A stretch of DNA of 64,000 bases from Kluyvera ascorbata_C (GCF_044197065.1 NZ_JBIQOI010000012.1:1-64000); one strand, 5' to 3'; positions 17,632 to 26,908 are shown, counted from the first letter of the stretch. Notes: generated by a model from the letters alone, not told the origin. Translations and numbers: made by a program.

Positions 17632-18711
17632 TTAGTTAATTTCAAAATCTAAATCTAAGTCGTCTTCTTTTTCGACAACCGCTTTTTTGTTCTTACGCGC
17701 CAGGCTTTTCAGGACGTTGACGCTAACCGCCGTCACCACCGCACCAACCACTATCGCCAGCAGGTAGCCCATCTTGCCTTCAACCACCGGCAGGACAATC
17801 AAGCCGCCCCACCCGGCGTAGCACTGTGCCCCCATCAGCGCGGCGGTCACGGTGCCGCAGACGGAGCCCAGCATAATGGAAGGGATCACGCGCAGCGGGT
17901 CGGCCGCCGCGAACGGAATCGCTCCTTCAGTTACCCCTACGCAGCCCATGACCAGCGCGGCTTTCCCCGCTTCACGCTCTTCATTGTTAAAGTTTTTACG
18001 GTTAATCAGCGTTGCCAGCCCCAGACCCAGCGGCGGAACGCAGATGCCGACAGCGGCAATCGCCACCACGGTATAGACGCCCTGAGAAACGCAGATCAGC
18101 ATGAAGGCGTAGGCCACTTTATTCACCGGACCGCCCATATCGAACGCCAGCATCAGGCCCATAATCACCGCCAGCACCACAATGCTGCCAGCCTGCATAC
18201 CTTGCAGCCACTGCGTCAGGCTGGAGGTCAGCAGACCCACTGGCTCACCCAGTCCCCACATCATGACGCCCGCGGTAATAAAGGTGCCGACGATAGGAAT
18301 CACGAAGATTGGCATCACCGAGCGCAGCACTTTGTGCACCGGAATTTTCTTCAGGTAATAGACCACGATGCCGCCGATAATCCCGGCAATCAGCGCACCG
18401 AAGAAGCCTGCACCAAAGCTATTCCCCACCCACGCGCCGATAGCGCAAGGCGCCAGCGCAGAGCGTTCAGCAATGGAGTAACCAATGTAAGCGGCCAGGA
18501 ACGGCACCATCAGCGTCAGGCCCGCGACGCCAATATCAAAGAGTTTTTTCAGGTTAGGGTCGGTTGCTACATCAGGTACGGCCCCTTTGCCGTACAGCAT
18601 GACGGAGACGGCCAGTAAAATGCCGCCTGCAACTACAAACGGGATCATGTGCGACACGCCAGTCATTAAATGCTGACGGGTGTTTTTGAGTATTTGCACC
18701 AATTCTTTCAT
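17632..18711 (-). CDS. frwC: Fructose-like PTS permease EIIC FrwC
   Basis: Inner-membrane sugar permease of 359 residues with about nine hydrophobic segments and the EIIC-Fru signature region TEGAIPFAAADPLRVIPS near residues 260-277. The C-terminal tail is highly acidic (EKEDDLDLDFEIN). It is first gene of the frwCBD group, divergent from ptsA. The substrate in E. coli is unknown; its coupling to a fructose-6-phosphate-aldolase-type enzyme and glycerol dehydrogenase suggests a ketose or polyol. Confidence 0.92.
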   Translation of the reverse strand: MKELVQILKNTRQHLMTGVSHMIPFVVAGGILLAVSVMLYGKGAVPDVATDPNLKKLFDIGVAGLTLMVPFLAAYIGYSIAERSALAPCAIGAWVGNSFGAGFFGALIAGIIGGIVVYYLKKIPVHKVLRSVMPIFVIPIVGTFITAGVMMWGLGEPVGLLTSSLTQWLQGMQAGSIVVLAVIMGLMLAFDMGGPVNKVAYAFMLICVSQGVYTVVAIAAVGICVPPLGLGLATLINRKNFNNEEREAGKAALVMGCVGVTEGAIPFAAADPLRVIPSIMLGSVCGTVTAALMGAQCYAGWGGLIVLPVVEGKMGYLLAIVVGAVVTAVSVNVLKSLARKNKKAVVEKEDDLDLDFEIN

Positions 18712-18810
18712 CAGTCGCTCCTGGGCTTCTTCGGCCCATGTCTATTAGGGTGTTGTGGCAAACAATAGGCAATTGGCAGCAGGACAGACAGTGGATAAAA
18801 AGTGCATTTA

Positions 18811-18938
18811 CTGGATTTTTGTAATGTCAGAAGAAAAATGCGAGCGACCTCAAAGTTAGCGCAACAACGTGGCAAATGCACCAGGTTAGCAACCTGTGAG
18901 GTTGCTCGCATTTTCCAGCAGACCATACATTTATCCAG
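18811..18938. promoter_or_regulatory. Long imperfect dyad in the frwC-ptsA divergent control region
   Basis: Two 42-base arms (18811-18852 and 18897-18938) are inverted copies of each other without gaps, matching at 32 of 42 positions by eye, around a 44-base centre. The outer six bases (CTGGAT / ATCCAG) and the inner 16 (AATGCGAGCGACCTCA against TGAGGTTGCTCGCATT, one mismatch) are best kept. Symmetry about the midpoint between two divergent operons suggests paired operators or mirrored promoters. The rest of the 18712-19022 gap shows no gene. Confidence 0.7.
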
Positions 18939-19022
18939 TTTTTGACATAAATGTCAGATAGCATGGCCCTTCACAAGCCCCCTATTCTGTTACCCATATC
19001 GAATGATTTGGGAGAGAAGGTT

Positions 19023-21524
19023 ATGGCATTGGTTGTTGAATTTGTCTGTGAATTACCGAACGGTGTACACGCCCGCCCGGCCAGTCACGTAGAGACGCTG
19101 TGCAACACATTTAGCTGCGATATCGAGTGGCATAACCTACGCACGGACCGTAAAGGCAATGCGAAAAGCGCGCTGGCGATTATCGGTACCGATACGCTCT
19201 CGGGCGATAGCTGCCGCCTGCTGCTGAACGGTGCGGATGAACAGAGCGCGCATCAACGCCTCTCCGCCTGGCTGAAAGAGGAGTTCCCGCTGTGCGACGC
19301 ACCGCTGGCGCAGGTCGCCAGCGTAGAGCAGGAAGCACTGCCGGAGTCCTTAACCCGCCTCAACCCAACGCTATTCCGCGCGCTGCCGGTCTGTAACGGC
19401 AGCGCAGGCGGCGTGCTCACTCGCCTTGCAGCGCTGGATCTCAACAACCTCGGTGAACTGCCGCCAGCTAAGAGCGCGGAGCAAGAACAAGCCGCGCTGG
19501 ATAGCGGCCTGACGCGGCTGGTCAGAACGCTGGAACTGCGGTTGTTAGACAACGACAGCACCGCCAGCGCCATCCTCGAAGCGCACCGTTCGCTCGCCAC
19601 CGATACCTCGCTGCGCCAGCATTTACTGACGGGCGTGAATAACGGTCTAAGCTGTGCGCAGGCCATCGTTGAGAGCGCCAACCACTTCTGCGCCGAATTC
19701 GCCCGCTCCAGCAGCAGCTATTTACAAGAGCGCGCGCTGGACGTGCGCGACGTCGGCTTCCAGTTGCTGCAGCATATTTATGGTGAAGACCGCTTCCCGG
19801 CACCGGGCCAGCTGACCCAGCCGTCCATCTGCGTGGCGGAAGAATTGACCCCAAGCCAGTTCCTCGAACTGGACAAAACCCTGCTCAAGGGCCTGCTGCT
19901 GCAAAGCGGCGGCACCACCTCGCACACGGTCATTCTCGCCCGCTCCTTTAATATTCCAACCCTTGTGGGCGTGGAGATTGACTCCCTGACGCCGTGGCAG
20001 AATCAGTCGATTTACCTCGACGGCAACGCGGGCGCGGTGATTGTCGCCCCGACGGAGGCCATCACCCGTTATTACCAGCAGGAAGCGCGCGTACAGGCCG
20101 CCATTCGCGAACAGCAAAGCGTGTGGTTGCATAAAGCAGCGCGCACCGCTGATGGCATTCGGCTGGAAGTTGCCGCCAACATTGCCCACTCCGTTGAAGC
20201 GCAGGCCGCCTTTGGCAACGGCGCGGAGGCTGTCGGCCTGTTCCGCACCGAAATGCTCTATATGGACAGAGCCAGCGAGCCGAGCGAGAGCGAGCTGTAC
20301 AACATTTTCTGCCAGGCGCTGGAATCCGCCGAAGGGCGTAGCATTATTATCCGCACCATGGATATCGGCGGCGATAAGCCGGTGGATTACCTCAATATTC
20401 CGGCGGAGAACAACCCGTTCCTTGGCTATCGCGCGGTGCGTATTTATGAAGAGTACTCTACGCTATTCACCACCCAACTGCGCGCGATTCTCCGCGCCTC
20501 CGCGCACGGCAGCCTGAAAATCATGATTCCGATGATCTCCTCCATGGAGGAGATTTTATGGGTCAAAGAGAAGGTGGCCGAAGCTAAACAGCAGTTGCGC
20601 AGCGAACACGTGCCGTTTGATGAGCGCATTCCGCTGGGCATCATGCTGGAAGTGCCGTCGGTGATGTTCATCATCGACCAGTGTTGCGAAGAGATTGATT
20701 TCTTCAGCATCGGCAGCAACGACCTGACCCAGTATCTGCTGGCGGTTGACCGTGACAACGCCAAAGTGACTCGCCACTACAACAGCCTGAATCCGGCCTT
20801 CCTGCGCGCCCTCGATTTCGCCGTGCAGGCGGTGCACCGTCAGGGGAAATGGATTGGTCTGTGCGGCGAGCTGGGCGCTAAAGGTTCGGTACTGCCGCTG
20901 CTGGTTGGGCTGGGAATGGATGAAATCAGCATGAGCGCGCCGTCGATTCCGGCGACCAAAGCGCGTCTGGCGCAGCTTGACAGCCGCGCCTGCCGCCAGT
21001 TGCTTAACCAGGCAATGGCCTGCCGTACGTCGCTGGAAGTGGAGCATCTGCTCGCCCAGTTCCGTATGAGCCAGCAGGACGCACCGCTGATTACCCCACG
21101 CTGCATTTCGCTCGACAACGACTGGCGCAGCAAAGAAGAGGTCATCAAAGGGATGACCGATAACCTGCTGCTCGCCGGGCGCTGCCGTTATCCGCGCAAG
21201 CTGGAAGCCGACCTGTGGGCGCGAGAAGCGGTCTTCTCCACCGGACTGGGCTTCAGCTTCGCCATTCCGCACAGCAAGTCAGAACATATTGAACAGTCGA
21301 CCATCAGCGTCGCCCGCCTCCCCGCACCGGTAGCCTGGGGCGATGACGAGGCGCAGTTCATCATTATGCTGACGCTGAACAAACATGCCGCCGGAGACCA
21401 GCATATGCGCATCTTCTCGCGCCTGGCCCGCCGCATCATGCATGAAGAATTCCGCAGCGCACTGGTTAACGCCGCCTCTGCCGACGCTATCGCCAGCCTG
21501 CTGCAACACGAACTGGAACTTTAA
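19023..21524 (+). CDS. ptsA: Multiphosphoryl transfer protein (HPr-EI-EIIA fusion) PtsA/FrwA
   Basis: A three-domain phosphotransfer protein that carries phosphate from phosphoenolpyruvate to the Frw EIIB domains. From the N-terminus: HPr-like domain (about 1-90) with H16 in GVHARPAS; enzyme-I-like domain (about 115-670) with phosphohistidine H301 in SGGTTSHTVI and the LCGELGA motif; EIIA-Fru domain (about 690-833) with H750 in AIPHSKS. The start MALVVEF at 19023 after GGAGAGAAGG gives 833 residues as in E. coli; longer in-frame starts at 18951 and 18963 lie close to the dyad. First gene of ptsA-fsaB-gldA. Confidence 0.95.
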   Translation: MALVVEFVCELPNGVHARPASHVETLCNTFSCDIEWHNLRTDRKGNAKSALAIIGTDTLSGDSCRLLLNGADEQSAHQRLSAWLKEEFPLCDAPLAQVASVEQEALPESLTRLNPTLFRALPVCNGSAGGVLTRLAALDLNNLGELPPAKSAEQEQAALDSGLTRLVRTLELRLLDNDSTASAILEAHRSLATDTSLRQHLLTGVNNGLSCAQAIVESANHFCAEFARSSSSYLQERALDVRDVGFQLLQHIYGEDRFPAPGQLTQPSICVAEELTPSQFLELDKTLLKGLLLQSGGTTSHTVILARSFNIPTLVGVEIDSLTPWQNQSIYLDGNAGAVIVAPTEAITRYYQQEARVQAAIREQQSVWLHKAARTADGIRLEVAANIAHSVEAQAAFGNGAEAVGLFRTEMLYMDRASEPSESELYNIFCQALESAEGRSIIIRTMDIGGDKPVDYLNIPAENNPFLGYRAVRIYEEYSTLFTTQLRAILRASAHGSLKIMIPMISSMEEILWVKEKVAEAKQQLRSEHVPFDERIPLGIMLEVPSVMFIIDQCCEEIDFFSIGSNDLTQYLLAVDRDNAKVTRHYNSLNPAFLRALDFAVQAVHRQGKWIGLCGELGAKGSVLPLLVGLGMDEISMSAPSIPATKARLAQLDSRACRQLLNQAMACRTSLEVEHLLAQFRMSQQDAPLITPRCISLDNDWRSKEEVIKGMTDNLLLAGRCRYPRKLEADLWAREAVFSTGLGFSFAIPHSKSEHIEQSTISVARLPAPVAWGDDEAQFIIMLTLNKHAAGDQHMRIFSRLARRIMHEEFRSALVNAASADAIASLLQHELEL

Positions 21525-21535
21525 GAGGAAATAGC

Positions 21536-22198
21536 ATGGAACTGTATCTGGATACCGCCAACGTGCAGGAAGTTGAACGTCTGGCGCGCATTTTCCCGAT
21601 TGTCGGCGTGACCACCAACCCGAGCATTGTGGCCGCCAGCCGTGAATCCATCTGGGACGTGCTGCCACGGCTGAAAAAAGCCGTGGGCGAAAACGGCACG
21701 CTGTTTGCCCAAACCATGAGCCGTACCGCCGAAGGCATGGTCGCCGACGCACGTAAGCTCAATGACGCGGTGCCGGGAATTGTGGTGAAGGTTCCGGTTA
21801 CCGCCGAAGGTCTGGCAGCAATTAAGCTTCTGAAAAAAGAAGGTATCCCGACGCTTGGTACCGCCGTCTACAGTGCTTCTCAGGGTCTACTGGCAGCACT
21901 GGCCGGTGCAAAATACGTCGCGCCATACGTCAACCGCGTTGATGCCCAGGGCGGGGACGGCATTCGTATGGTTCAGGAACTGCAATCGCTGCTGGAGCTG
22001 CATGCCCCGGAGAGCAAAGTGCTGGCCGCCAGTTTTAAAACCCCGCGCCAGGCGTTGGACTGTTTATTGGCTGGATGTGAAGCCATCACACTTCCTTTAG
22101 ATGTAGCGCAACAAATGCTCGGCACTCCCGCAGTAGAGTCAGCTATAGAGAAGTTTGAGCAAGACTGGAAAAACGCATTTGGTAATCTGAACCTGTAG
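21536..22198 (+). CDS. fsaB: Fructose-6-phosphate aldolase 2
   Basis: Transaldolase-family class I aldolase of 220 residues that cleaves or forms fructose 6-phosphate with dihydroxyacetone and related donors. The Schiff-base lysine is K85 in VVKVPVTAEG, and the N-terminal LYLDTAN and GVTTNPS motifs are present. The short subunit is typical of the FSA subgroup rather than true transaldolases. It lies 11 bases after ptsA and 9 before gldA, so the three form one operon; its dihydroxyacetone product is a substrate for GldA. Confidence 0.94.
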   Translation: MELYLDTANVQEVERLARIFPIVGVTTNPSIVAASRESIWDVLPRLKKAVGENGTLFAQTMSRTAEGMVADARKLNDAVPGIVVKVPVTAEGLAAIKLLKKEGIPTLGTAVYSASQGLLAALAGAKYVAPYVNRVDAQGGDGIRMVQELQSLLELHAPESKVLAASFKTPRQALDCLLAGCEAITLPLDVAQQMLGTPAVESAIEKFEQDWKNAFGNLNL

Positions 22199-22207
22199 GA
22201 GAAATGT

Positions 22208-23311
22208 ATGGATCGCATTATTCAATCACCAGGTAAGTATATTCAGGGTGCAGACGTGATCACGCGTCTTGGTGACTATCTGAAGCCAATGGCCAATAGC
22301 TGGCTGGTCGTCGGTGATAAATTCGTGCTGGGATTTGCCGAAGAGACGCTGCGTAAAAGCCTGACCGACGCAGGCCTGTCCGTTGAGATCGTGCCGTTTG
22401 GCGGCGAGTGTTCGCAGAACGAAGTTAACCGTCTGCAGGACGTGGCGAACAGCGCAAAATGCAGCGCCATTTTAGGTATCGGCGGTGGGAAAACGCTGGA
22501 TACCGCTAAAGCGCTGGCCCACTTTATGAATCTGCCGGTGGCGATTGTTCCTACCATCGCCTCCACCGATGCGCCATGTAGCGCGCTCTCCGTTCTGTAT
22601 ACCGACGACGGTGAATTTGACCGCTATTTGATGCTGCCGCACAACCCAAACATGGTTATCGTCGACACCAAAATTGTTGCCGGAGCCCCAGCACGTCTGC
22701 TGGCAGCCGGTATTGGTGATGCATTGGCCACCTGGTTTGAAGCCCGCGCCTGCTCACGTAGCGGCGCCACCACCATGGCCGGTGGCAAATGCACCCAAGC
22801 CGCGCTGGCGCTGGCCGAGCTGTGCTATAACACGCTAATTGAAGAAGGCGAAAAAGCGATGCTAGCCGCCGAACAACACGTGGTGACCCCAGCGTTAGAG
22901 CGCGTGATTGAGGCCAACACCTATCTGAGCGGCGTCGGCTTTGAGAGCGGTGGCCTGGCCGCAGCACACGCCATCCATAACGGCATGACGGCGATTCCAG
23001 ACGCGCATCATTACTATCATGGTGAGAAAGTCGCGTTTGGTACGCTGACTCAGCTGGTTCTGGAAAACGCCTCGGTGGAAGAAATTGAAACCGTTGCCGC
23101 CCTGTGCCACAGCGTCGGCCTGCCGATCACCCTGGCGCAGTTGGATATCAAAGAAGATATTCCGACGAAGATGCGTCTGGTCGCGGAAGCAGCCTGCGCC
23201 GAAGGGGAAACCATCCACAACATGCCTGGCGGCGCGGACCCTGACCGCGTTTACGCGGCGCTGTTGGTGGCTGACCAGTATGGGCAGCGTTTTCTGCACG
23301 AGTGGGAGTAA
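22208..23311 (+). CDS. gldA: Glycerol dehydrogenase (NAD+)
   Basis: Zinc-dependent, iron-containing-type polyol dehydrogenase of 367 residues that interconverts glycerol and dihydroxyacetone. The probable metal ligands are D171 (GIGDALA), H254 (AAAHAIHNG) and H271 (YYHGEKVAFG); the NAD-binding GIGGGKTLDTAK is at 90-101. Last gene of the ptsA-fsaB-gldA operon, suggesting that dihydroxyacetone released by FsaB is reduced to glycerol or the reverse. Confidence 0.95.
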   Translation: MDRIIQSPGKYIQGADVITRLGDYLKPMANSWLVVGDKFVLGFAEETLRKSLTDAGLSVEIVPFGGECSQNEVNRLQDVANSAKCSAILGIGGGKTLDTAKALAHFMNLPVAIVPTIASTDAPCSALSVLYTDDGEFDRYLMLPHNPNMVIVDTKIVAGAPARLLAAGIGDALATWFEARACSRSGATTMAGGKCTQAALALAELCYNTLIEEGEKAMLAAEQHVVTPALERVIEANTYLSGVGFESGGLAAAHAIHNGMTAIPDAHHYYHGEKVAFGTLTQLVLENASVEEIETVAALCHSVGLPITLAQLDIKEDIPTKMRLVAEAACAEGETIHNMPGGADPDRVYAALLVADQYGQRFLHEWE

Positions 23312-23356
23312 TTCCCCTTACCCGTCTTTAAAATCTATACCCACAAACCGCACTAA

Positions 23357-23400
23357 ACGGTCCCCTCTCCCTCTGGGAGAGGGTTAGGGTGAGGGGTCTC
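23357..23400. repeat. Intergenic hairpin repeat (CCCTCTCCC type)
   Basis: A perfect nine-base stem CCCTCTCCC (23363-23371) / GGGAGAGGG (23375-23383) with a three-base loop, followed by TTAGGGTGAGGGG. Short elements of this wording are scattered through many gamma-proteobacterial intergenic regions. It lies just after gldA. Confidence 0.65.
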
Positions 23401-23419
23401 CCCGCACCAAACCTACAAA

Positions 23420-23451
23420 CAAAAATCCCCGCTTTCGCGGGGATTTTTTAT
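23420..23451. terminator. Bidirectional terminator between gldA and katG
   Basis: AAAAATCCCCGC...GCGGGGATTTTTT hairpin with A tract on one side and T tract on the other, between the convergent gldA and katG stops, so it can serve both strands. Confidence 0.88.
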
Positions 23452-23466
23452 TCCATCACGCCAACC

Positions 23467-25641
23467 TTACAGCAGGTCGAAACGGTCCAGGTTCATCACT
23501 TTCACCCATGCCGCCACGAAGTCTTTCACAAACTTCTCTTTTGCATCGCTGGAAGCATAAACCTCCGCCAGCGCGCGCAGTACGGCATTAGAGCCAAAGA
23601 CCAGGTCAGCGCGCGTCGCGGTGTATTTCACCTCTCCGCTCGCACGGTCACGGCCTTCGAACAGCTCGGACGTTTCGTCGGTCGCTTTCCACTCGGTGCG
23701 CATATCCAGCAGGTTGACGAAGAAGTCAGTGCTGAGCGCGCCCACGTTGTCGGTAAAGACGCCGTGGTTGCTGCCGTCGAAGTTCGCACCCAGTACACGC
23801 ATACCGCCAACCAGTACCGTCAGTTCAGGCGCAGTCAGGGTCAGCAGCTGTGCTTTGTCGATCAGCAGAGATTCAGTGGTCGCTTCGCCCGGTGCCGCGC
23901 GGTAGTTACGGAAGCCATCGGCAATCGGCTTGAGCAGCTCAAACATCTCGATGTCCGTCTGATCCTGACGCGCATCCACGCGGCCTGGGGTAAACGGAAC
24001 CTTGATATCAACGCCGGCCGCTTTCGCTGCCTGCTCAACGCCAACCACACCTGCCAGCACAATAATATCGGCCAGAGAAGCCTTGTGCGCTGACTTGTAG
24101 ATACCTTCCAGCACCGGCAGAACGCGAGCCGCCGTGGCGTTCACTTCCCAGTCACGCTGTGGTGCCAGCGCCAGACGCGCACCGTTTGCCCCACCGCGCT
24201 TGTCACCGCCGCGGAAGGTAGAAGCCGACGCCCATGCGACCGACACCAGCTCACCCACGGAGAGGCCGGACGCCGCAATTTCAGCCTTCAGGCTTTCGAT
24301 ATCTTCGGCGGTTGGGTTGAAGAACGCATGCGGCAGCGGATCCTGCCAAATCAGATCTTCACGCGGCACTTCTGGGCCGATGTAACGCGCTTTTGGCCCC
24401 ATATCACGATGGGTCAGTTTGAACCACGCGCGGGCAAAGGCTTCGTTAAAGGCCTGCGGGTCGTTCAGGAAGCGGCGAGAAATTTTCTCGAAGTCCGGAT
24501 CGAAGCGCAGCGTCAGGTCGGTCACCAGCATGGTTGGTTTACGTTTTTTAGACGGGTCGAACGGGTCTGGAATAATATCCGGAGCGTCTACCGCTTCAAA
24601 CTGGATAGCGCCAGCCGGGCTGCGGGTCTGCACCCATTCGTATTTGAACAGGTTCTCGAAGAAGTAGTTGCTCCACTGGGTAGGGGTCTGTGTCCAGACC
24701 ACTTCCAGACCGGAAGTGATGGCATCTTTACCCGCCCCGCTGCCGAAGCTGTTTGCCCAGCCCAGGCCCTGAGATTCAATCGGTGCTGCTTCCGGATCCG
24801 GACCAACGTGCGTTGCCGAGGCCGCGCCGTGGGTTTTACCCAGCGTGTGACCACCGGCAATCAGCGCCACGGTCTCTTCGTCGTCCATCCCCATGTTACC
24901 GAAGGTGGCGCGAATCGCCGATGCCGCAGACAGCGGTTCACCGCTGGCGTTTGGCCCTTCCGGGTTCACGTAGATAAGGCCCATTTCGGTGGCCGCAAGC
25001 GGACGTTTTGCCAGCTCTTCCGGGTCACGGTGCGCCAGCCAGGCTTTTTCATCACCCCAGTTTACGTCCTGATCTGGTTCCCACACGTCTTCACGTCCGG
25101 CACCAAAACCAAAGGTACGGAAGCCAGAGTTTTCCAGCGCCACGTTACCCGCAAGGATATACAGGTCGGCCCAGGAAATTTTCTGCCCATATTTCTGTTT
25201 GATTGGCCACAGCAGACGACGCGCCTTATCCAGGCTCACGTTATCCGGCCAGGAGTTCAGCGGTGAAAAACGCTGTTGACCACGCCCTGCGCCGCCGCGA
25301 CCATCGGTAGAACGGTAGGTACCCGCACCGTGCCACGCCATGCGGATAAACAGCCCCACATAGCTGCCCCAGTCGGCAGGCCACCAGGATTGCGAATCAG
25401 TTAACAACGCACGAATATCACCTTTCAGTGCGGAGTAATCTAATTTGCTGAATTCTTTGCGGTAATCGAAGTCTTCACCCAGCGGGTTAGATCGATTGGA
25501 ATGCTGATTAAGTAGATCAACGCGAAGCTGCTTCGGCCACCAGTCCTTGCTACTGGTGCCAGCGCCGGCGCTTAAATCGTGATCACCACCGTGGTGGAAA
25601 GGACATTTACCTGCGTTCTGGATATCGTCTGGCGTGCTCAT
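23467..25641 (-). CDS. katG: Bifunctional catalase-peroxidase (hydroperoxidase I)
   Basis: Haem enzyme that removes hydrogen peroxide. The start MSTPDDIQ at 25641 gives 724 residues (E. coli 726). The distal triad R100, W103 and H104 lies in RMAWHGAG, the proximal histidine in AGGHTLGKTHG, and the Met-Tyr-Trp adduct residues are expected in GLIYVNPEG and in the segment before AGGHTLGK. The duplicated C-terminal half (from about residue 430) is complete. OxyR should control it; candidate sites lie upstream at 25688-25740. It is adjacent to metF as in E. coli, while yijE and yijF, which flank katG there, are absent. Confidence 0.97.
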   Translation of the reverse strand: MSTPDDIQNAGKCPFHHGGDHDLSAGAGTSSKDWWPKQLRVDLLNQHSNRSNPLGEDFDYRKEFSKLDYSALKGDIRALLTDSQSWWPADWGSYVGLFIRMAWHGAGTYRSTDGRGGAGRGQQRFSPLNSWPDNVSLDKARRLLWPIKQKYGQKISWADLYILAGNVALENSGFRTFGFGAGREDVWEPDQDVNWGDEKAWLAHRDPEELAKRPLAATEMGLIYVNPEGPNASGEPLSAASAIRATFGNMGMDDEETVALIAGGHTLGKTHGAASATHVGPDPEAAPIESQGLGWANSFGSGAGKDAITSGLEVVWTQTPTQWSNYFFENLFKYEWVQTRSPAGAIQFEAVDAPDIIPDPFDPSKKRKPTMLVTDLTLRFDPDFEKISRRFLNDPQAFNEAFARAWFKLTHRDMGPKARYIGPEVPREDLIWQDPLPHAFFNPTAEDIESLKAEIAASGLSVGELVSVAWASASTFRGGDKRGGANGARLALAPQRDWEVNATAARVLPVLEGIYKSAHKASLADIIVLAGVVGVEQAAKAAGVDIKVPFTPGRVDARQDQTDIEMFELLKPIADGFRNYRAAPGEATTESLLIDKAQLLTLTAPELTVLVGGMRVLGANFDGSNHGVFTDNVGALSTDFFVNLLDMRTEWKATDETSELFEGRDRASGEVKYTATRADLVFGSNAVLRALAEVYASSDAKEKFVKDFVAAWVKVMNLDRFDLL

Positions 25642-25687
25642 CACTATGCTCCCTTACAGTATTTATCGTTAAGATATACACCCCTGC

Positions 25688-25740
25688 TGATAAGTTATAG
25701 CTGAAATGACCCACGGATTTGATAGTTAATTCCTCTTATT
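25688..25740 (-). promoter_or_regulatory. Candidate OxyR operator upstream of katG
   Basis: ATAG-type half-sites occur at 25697-25700 (TTATAGCTG) and 25722-25725 (GATAGTTAATT), with complementary GATAAG at 25689, giving the spaced dyads expected for OxyR about 50-100 bases upstream of the katG start. Assignment by eye only. Confidence 0.45.
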
Positions 25741-25862
25741 TTTCCCTTGTCAGAGAGGAATTTCTGCGCAGGTCGAGTCTATCCTTGCACAATTTGGGGT
25801 AAGTTGACTGTGATCGATCGGGAGAAATGACAAGAAACCACTCAAAATATAAGGAGTTTCTT

Positions 25863-25988
25863 ATGTCTAAGCGGGAGTTTGAACGCGAGTCGTTGCCCGG
25901 TGGCGCTTCGCTTACCGGGCCTACAAAATACCAATGTCGTAGGCCGGATAAGCATCGCGCCATCCGGCAAAATCGCACCACATCGTAG
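25863..25988 (+). CDS. Possible 41-residue small ORF between katG and metF
   Basis: An ATG at 25863 follows a strong AAGGAG site by seven bases and opens a 41-codon frame (MSKREFERESLPGG...). The first ten codons are unique sequence; the rest runs through REP palindromes, so the C-terminal part is REP-encoded. It is not homologous to anything I recognise and could be spurious. The upstream segment holds TTGACT (25805-25810) as a possible -35. Confidence 0.2.
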   Translation: MSKREFERESLPGGASLTGPTKYQCRRPDKHRAIRQNRTTS

Positions 25989-26016
25989 GCCGGACAAGCG
26001 TAGCGCCATCCGGCAA
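25893..26016. repeat. Cluster of three REP units between katG and metF
   Basis: Palindromic units at about 25893-25923, 25939-25969 and 25985-26016, the last two being nearly identical and in the same orientation. The cluster lies directly after the metF stop. Confidence 0.85.
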
Positions 26017-26020
26017 AATA

Positions 26021-26908
26021 TTACGCGGGACGCACGCCCAGCGTGTGGCAAATGGCGTAGCTCATTTCCGCGCGGTTCAGAGTGTAGAAGTGGAAATCTT
26101 TCACCCCTTCACGGCTCAGGATTTTCACCATGTCCATGGCGATATTCGCGCCCACCAGCTTGCGGGTTTCAGCGTCATCGTCCAGACCGTCGAACATCGT
26201 CGACATCCAGGCAGGAATGCGCACGTTGGTCATGTCGGCAAATTTCTTCGCCTGCTTGAAGTTCGACACCGGCAGAATGCCTGGGATAATTTCCACATCG
26301 ATGCCCGCCGATACGCAGCGGTCACGGAAGCGCAGATAGCTTTCAACATCGAAGAAGAACTGGGTAATGGCGCGGTTTGCACCGGCTTCCACTTTACGTC
26401 TCAGGTTGAGCAGATCCGCCTGGGCGCTTTTGGCTTCCGGATGCACTTCCGGGTAGGCCGCCACGGAGATATCAAAGTCCGCCACGTCTTTCAGTAAAGT
26501 GACGAGATCGGAAGCATACATTTCCGGCTTACCGCTGCCCGGCGGCAGGTCGCCACGCAAGGCGACGATATGGCGGATGCCGTTGTTCCAGTAGTCCTGA
26601 GCGATAGCGCGTAGTTCATCACGGGTGGCATCGATGCAGGTCAGGTGCGGTACCGCTTCCAGACCGGTGCGGTCTTTAATACCTTTGATGATGCTGTGCG
26701 TACGGTCGCGCTCACCGGAGTTAGCACCGTAGGTGACCGATACAAATTTCGGCTTCAGGCTGCTTAGGCGATCGATTGAGTTCCACAGGGTTTGCTCCAT
26801 TTCACTGGTGCGCGGCGGGAAAAATTCGAAAGAAACGTTAATCTGCCCCTGAACTTCAGCCAGACTCTGATTCAGCGCTTCCCGCTGGTTGGCGTGAAAA
26901 AAGCTCAT
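26021..26908 (-). CDS. metF: 5,10-methylenetetrahydrofolate reductase
   Basis: FAD-dependent reduction of 5,10-methylene-THF to 5-methyl-THF, the methyl donor for methionine synthesis. The 295 residues form the expected TIM barrel. E28 in SFEFFPPR is the conserved proton-relay residue, and the Rossmann-free NADH site motifs such as ALRGDLPPG (near 116-124) are present. Its upstream region carries tandem MetJ boxes. In E. coli metF directly follows metL; here an accessory block of about 6.5 kb separates them. Confidence 0.97.
   Translation of the reverse strand: MSFFHANQREALNQSLAEVQGQINVSFEFFPPRTSEMEQTLWNSIDRLSSLKPKFVSVTYGANSGERDRTHSIIKGIKDRTGLEAVPHLTCIDATRDELRAIAQDYWNNGIRHIVALRGDLPPGSGKPEMYASDLVTLLKDVADFDISVAAYPEVHPEAKSAQADLLNLRRKVEAGANRAITQFFFDVESYLRFRDRCVSAGIDVEIIPGILPVSNFKQAKKFADMTNVRIPAWMSTMFDGLDDDAETRKLVGANIAMDMVKILSREGVKDFHFYTLNRAEMSYAICHTLGVRPA

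Noticed and set aside
23357..26016. CRISPR-like repeats around katG
   Set aside because: The repeats are REP and hairpin intergenic elements with irregular spacing and no unique spacers of constant length.
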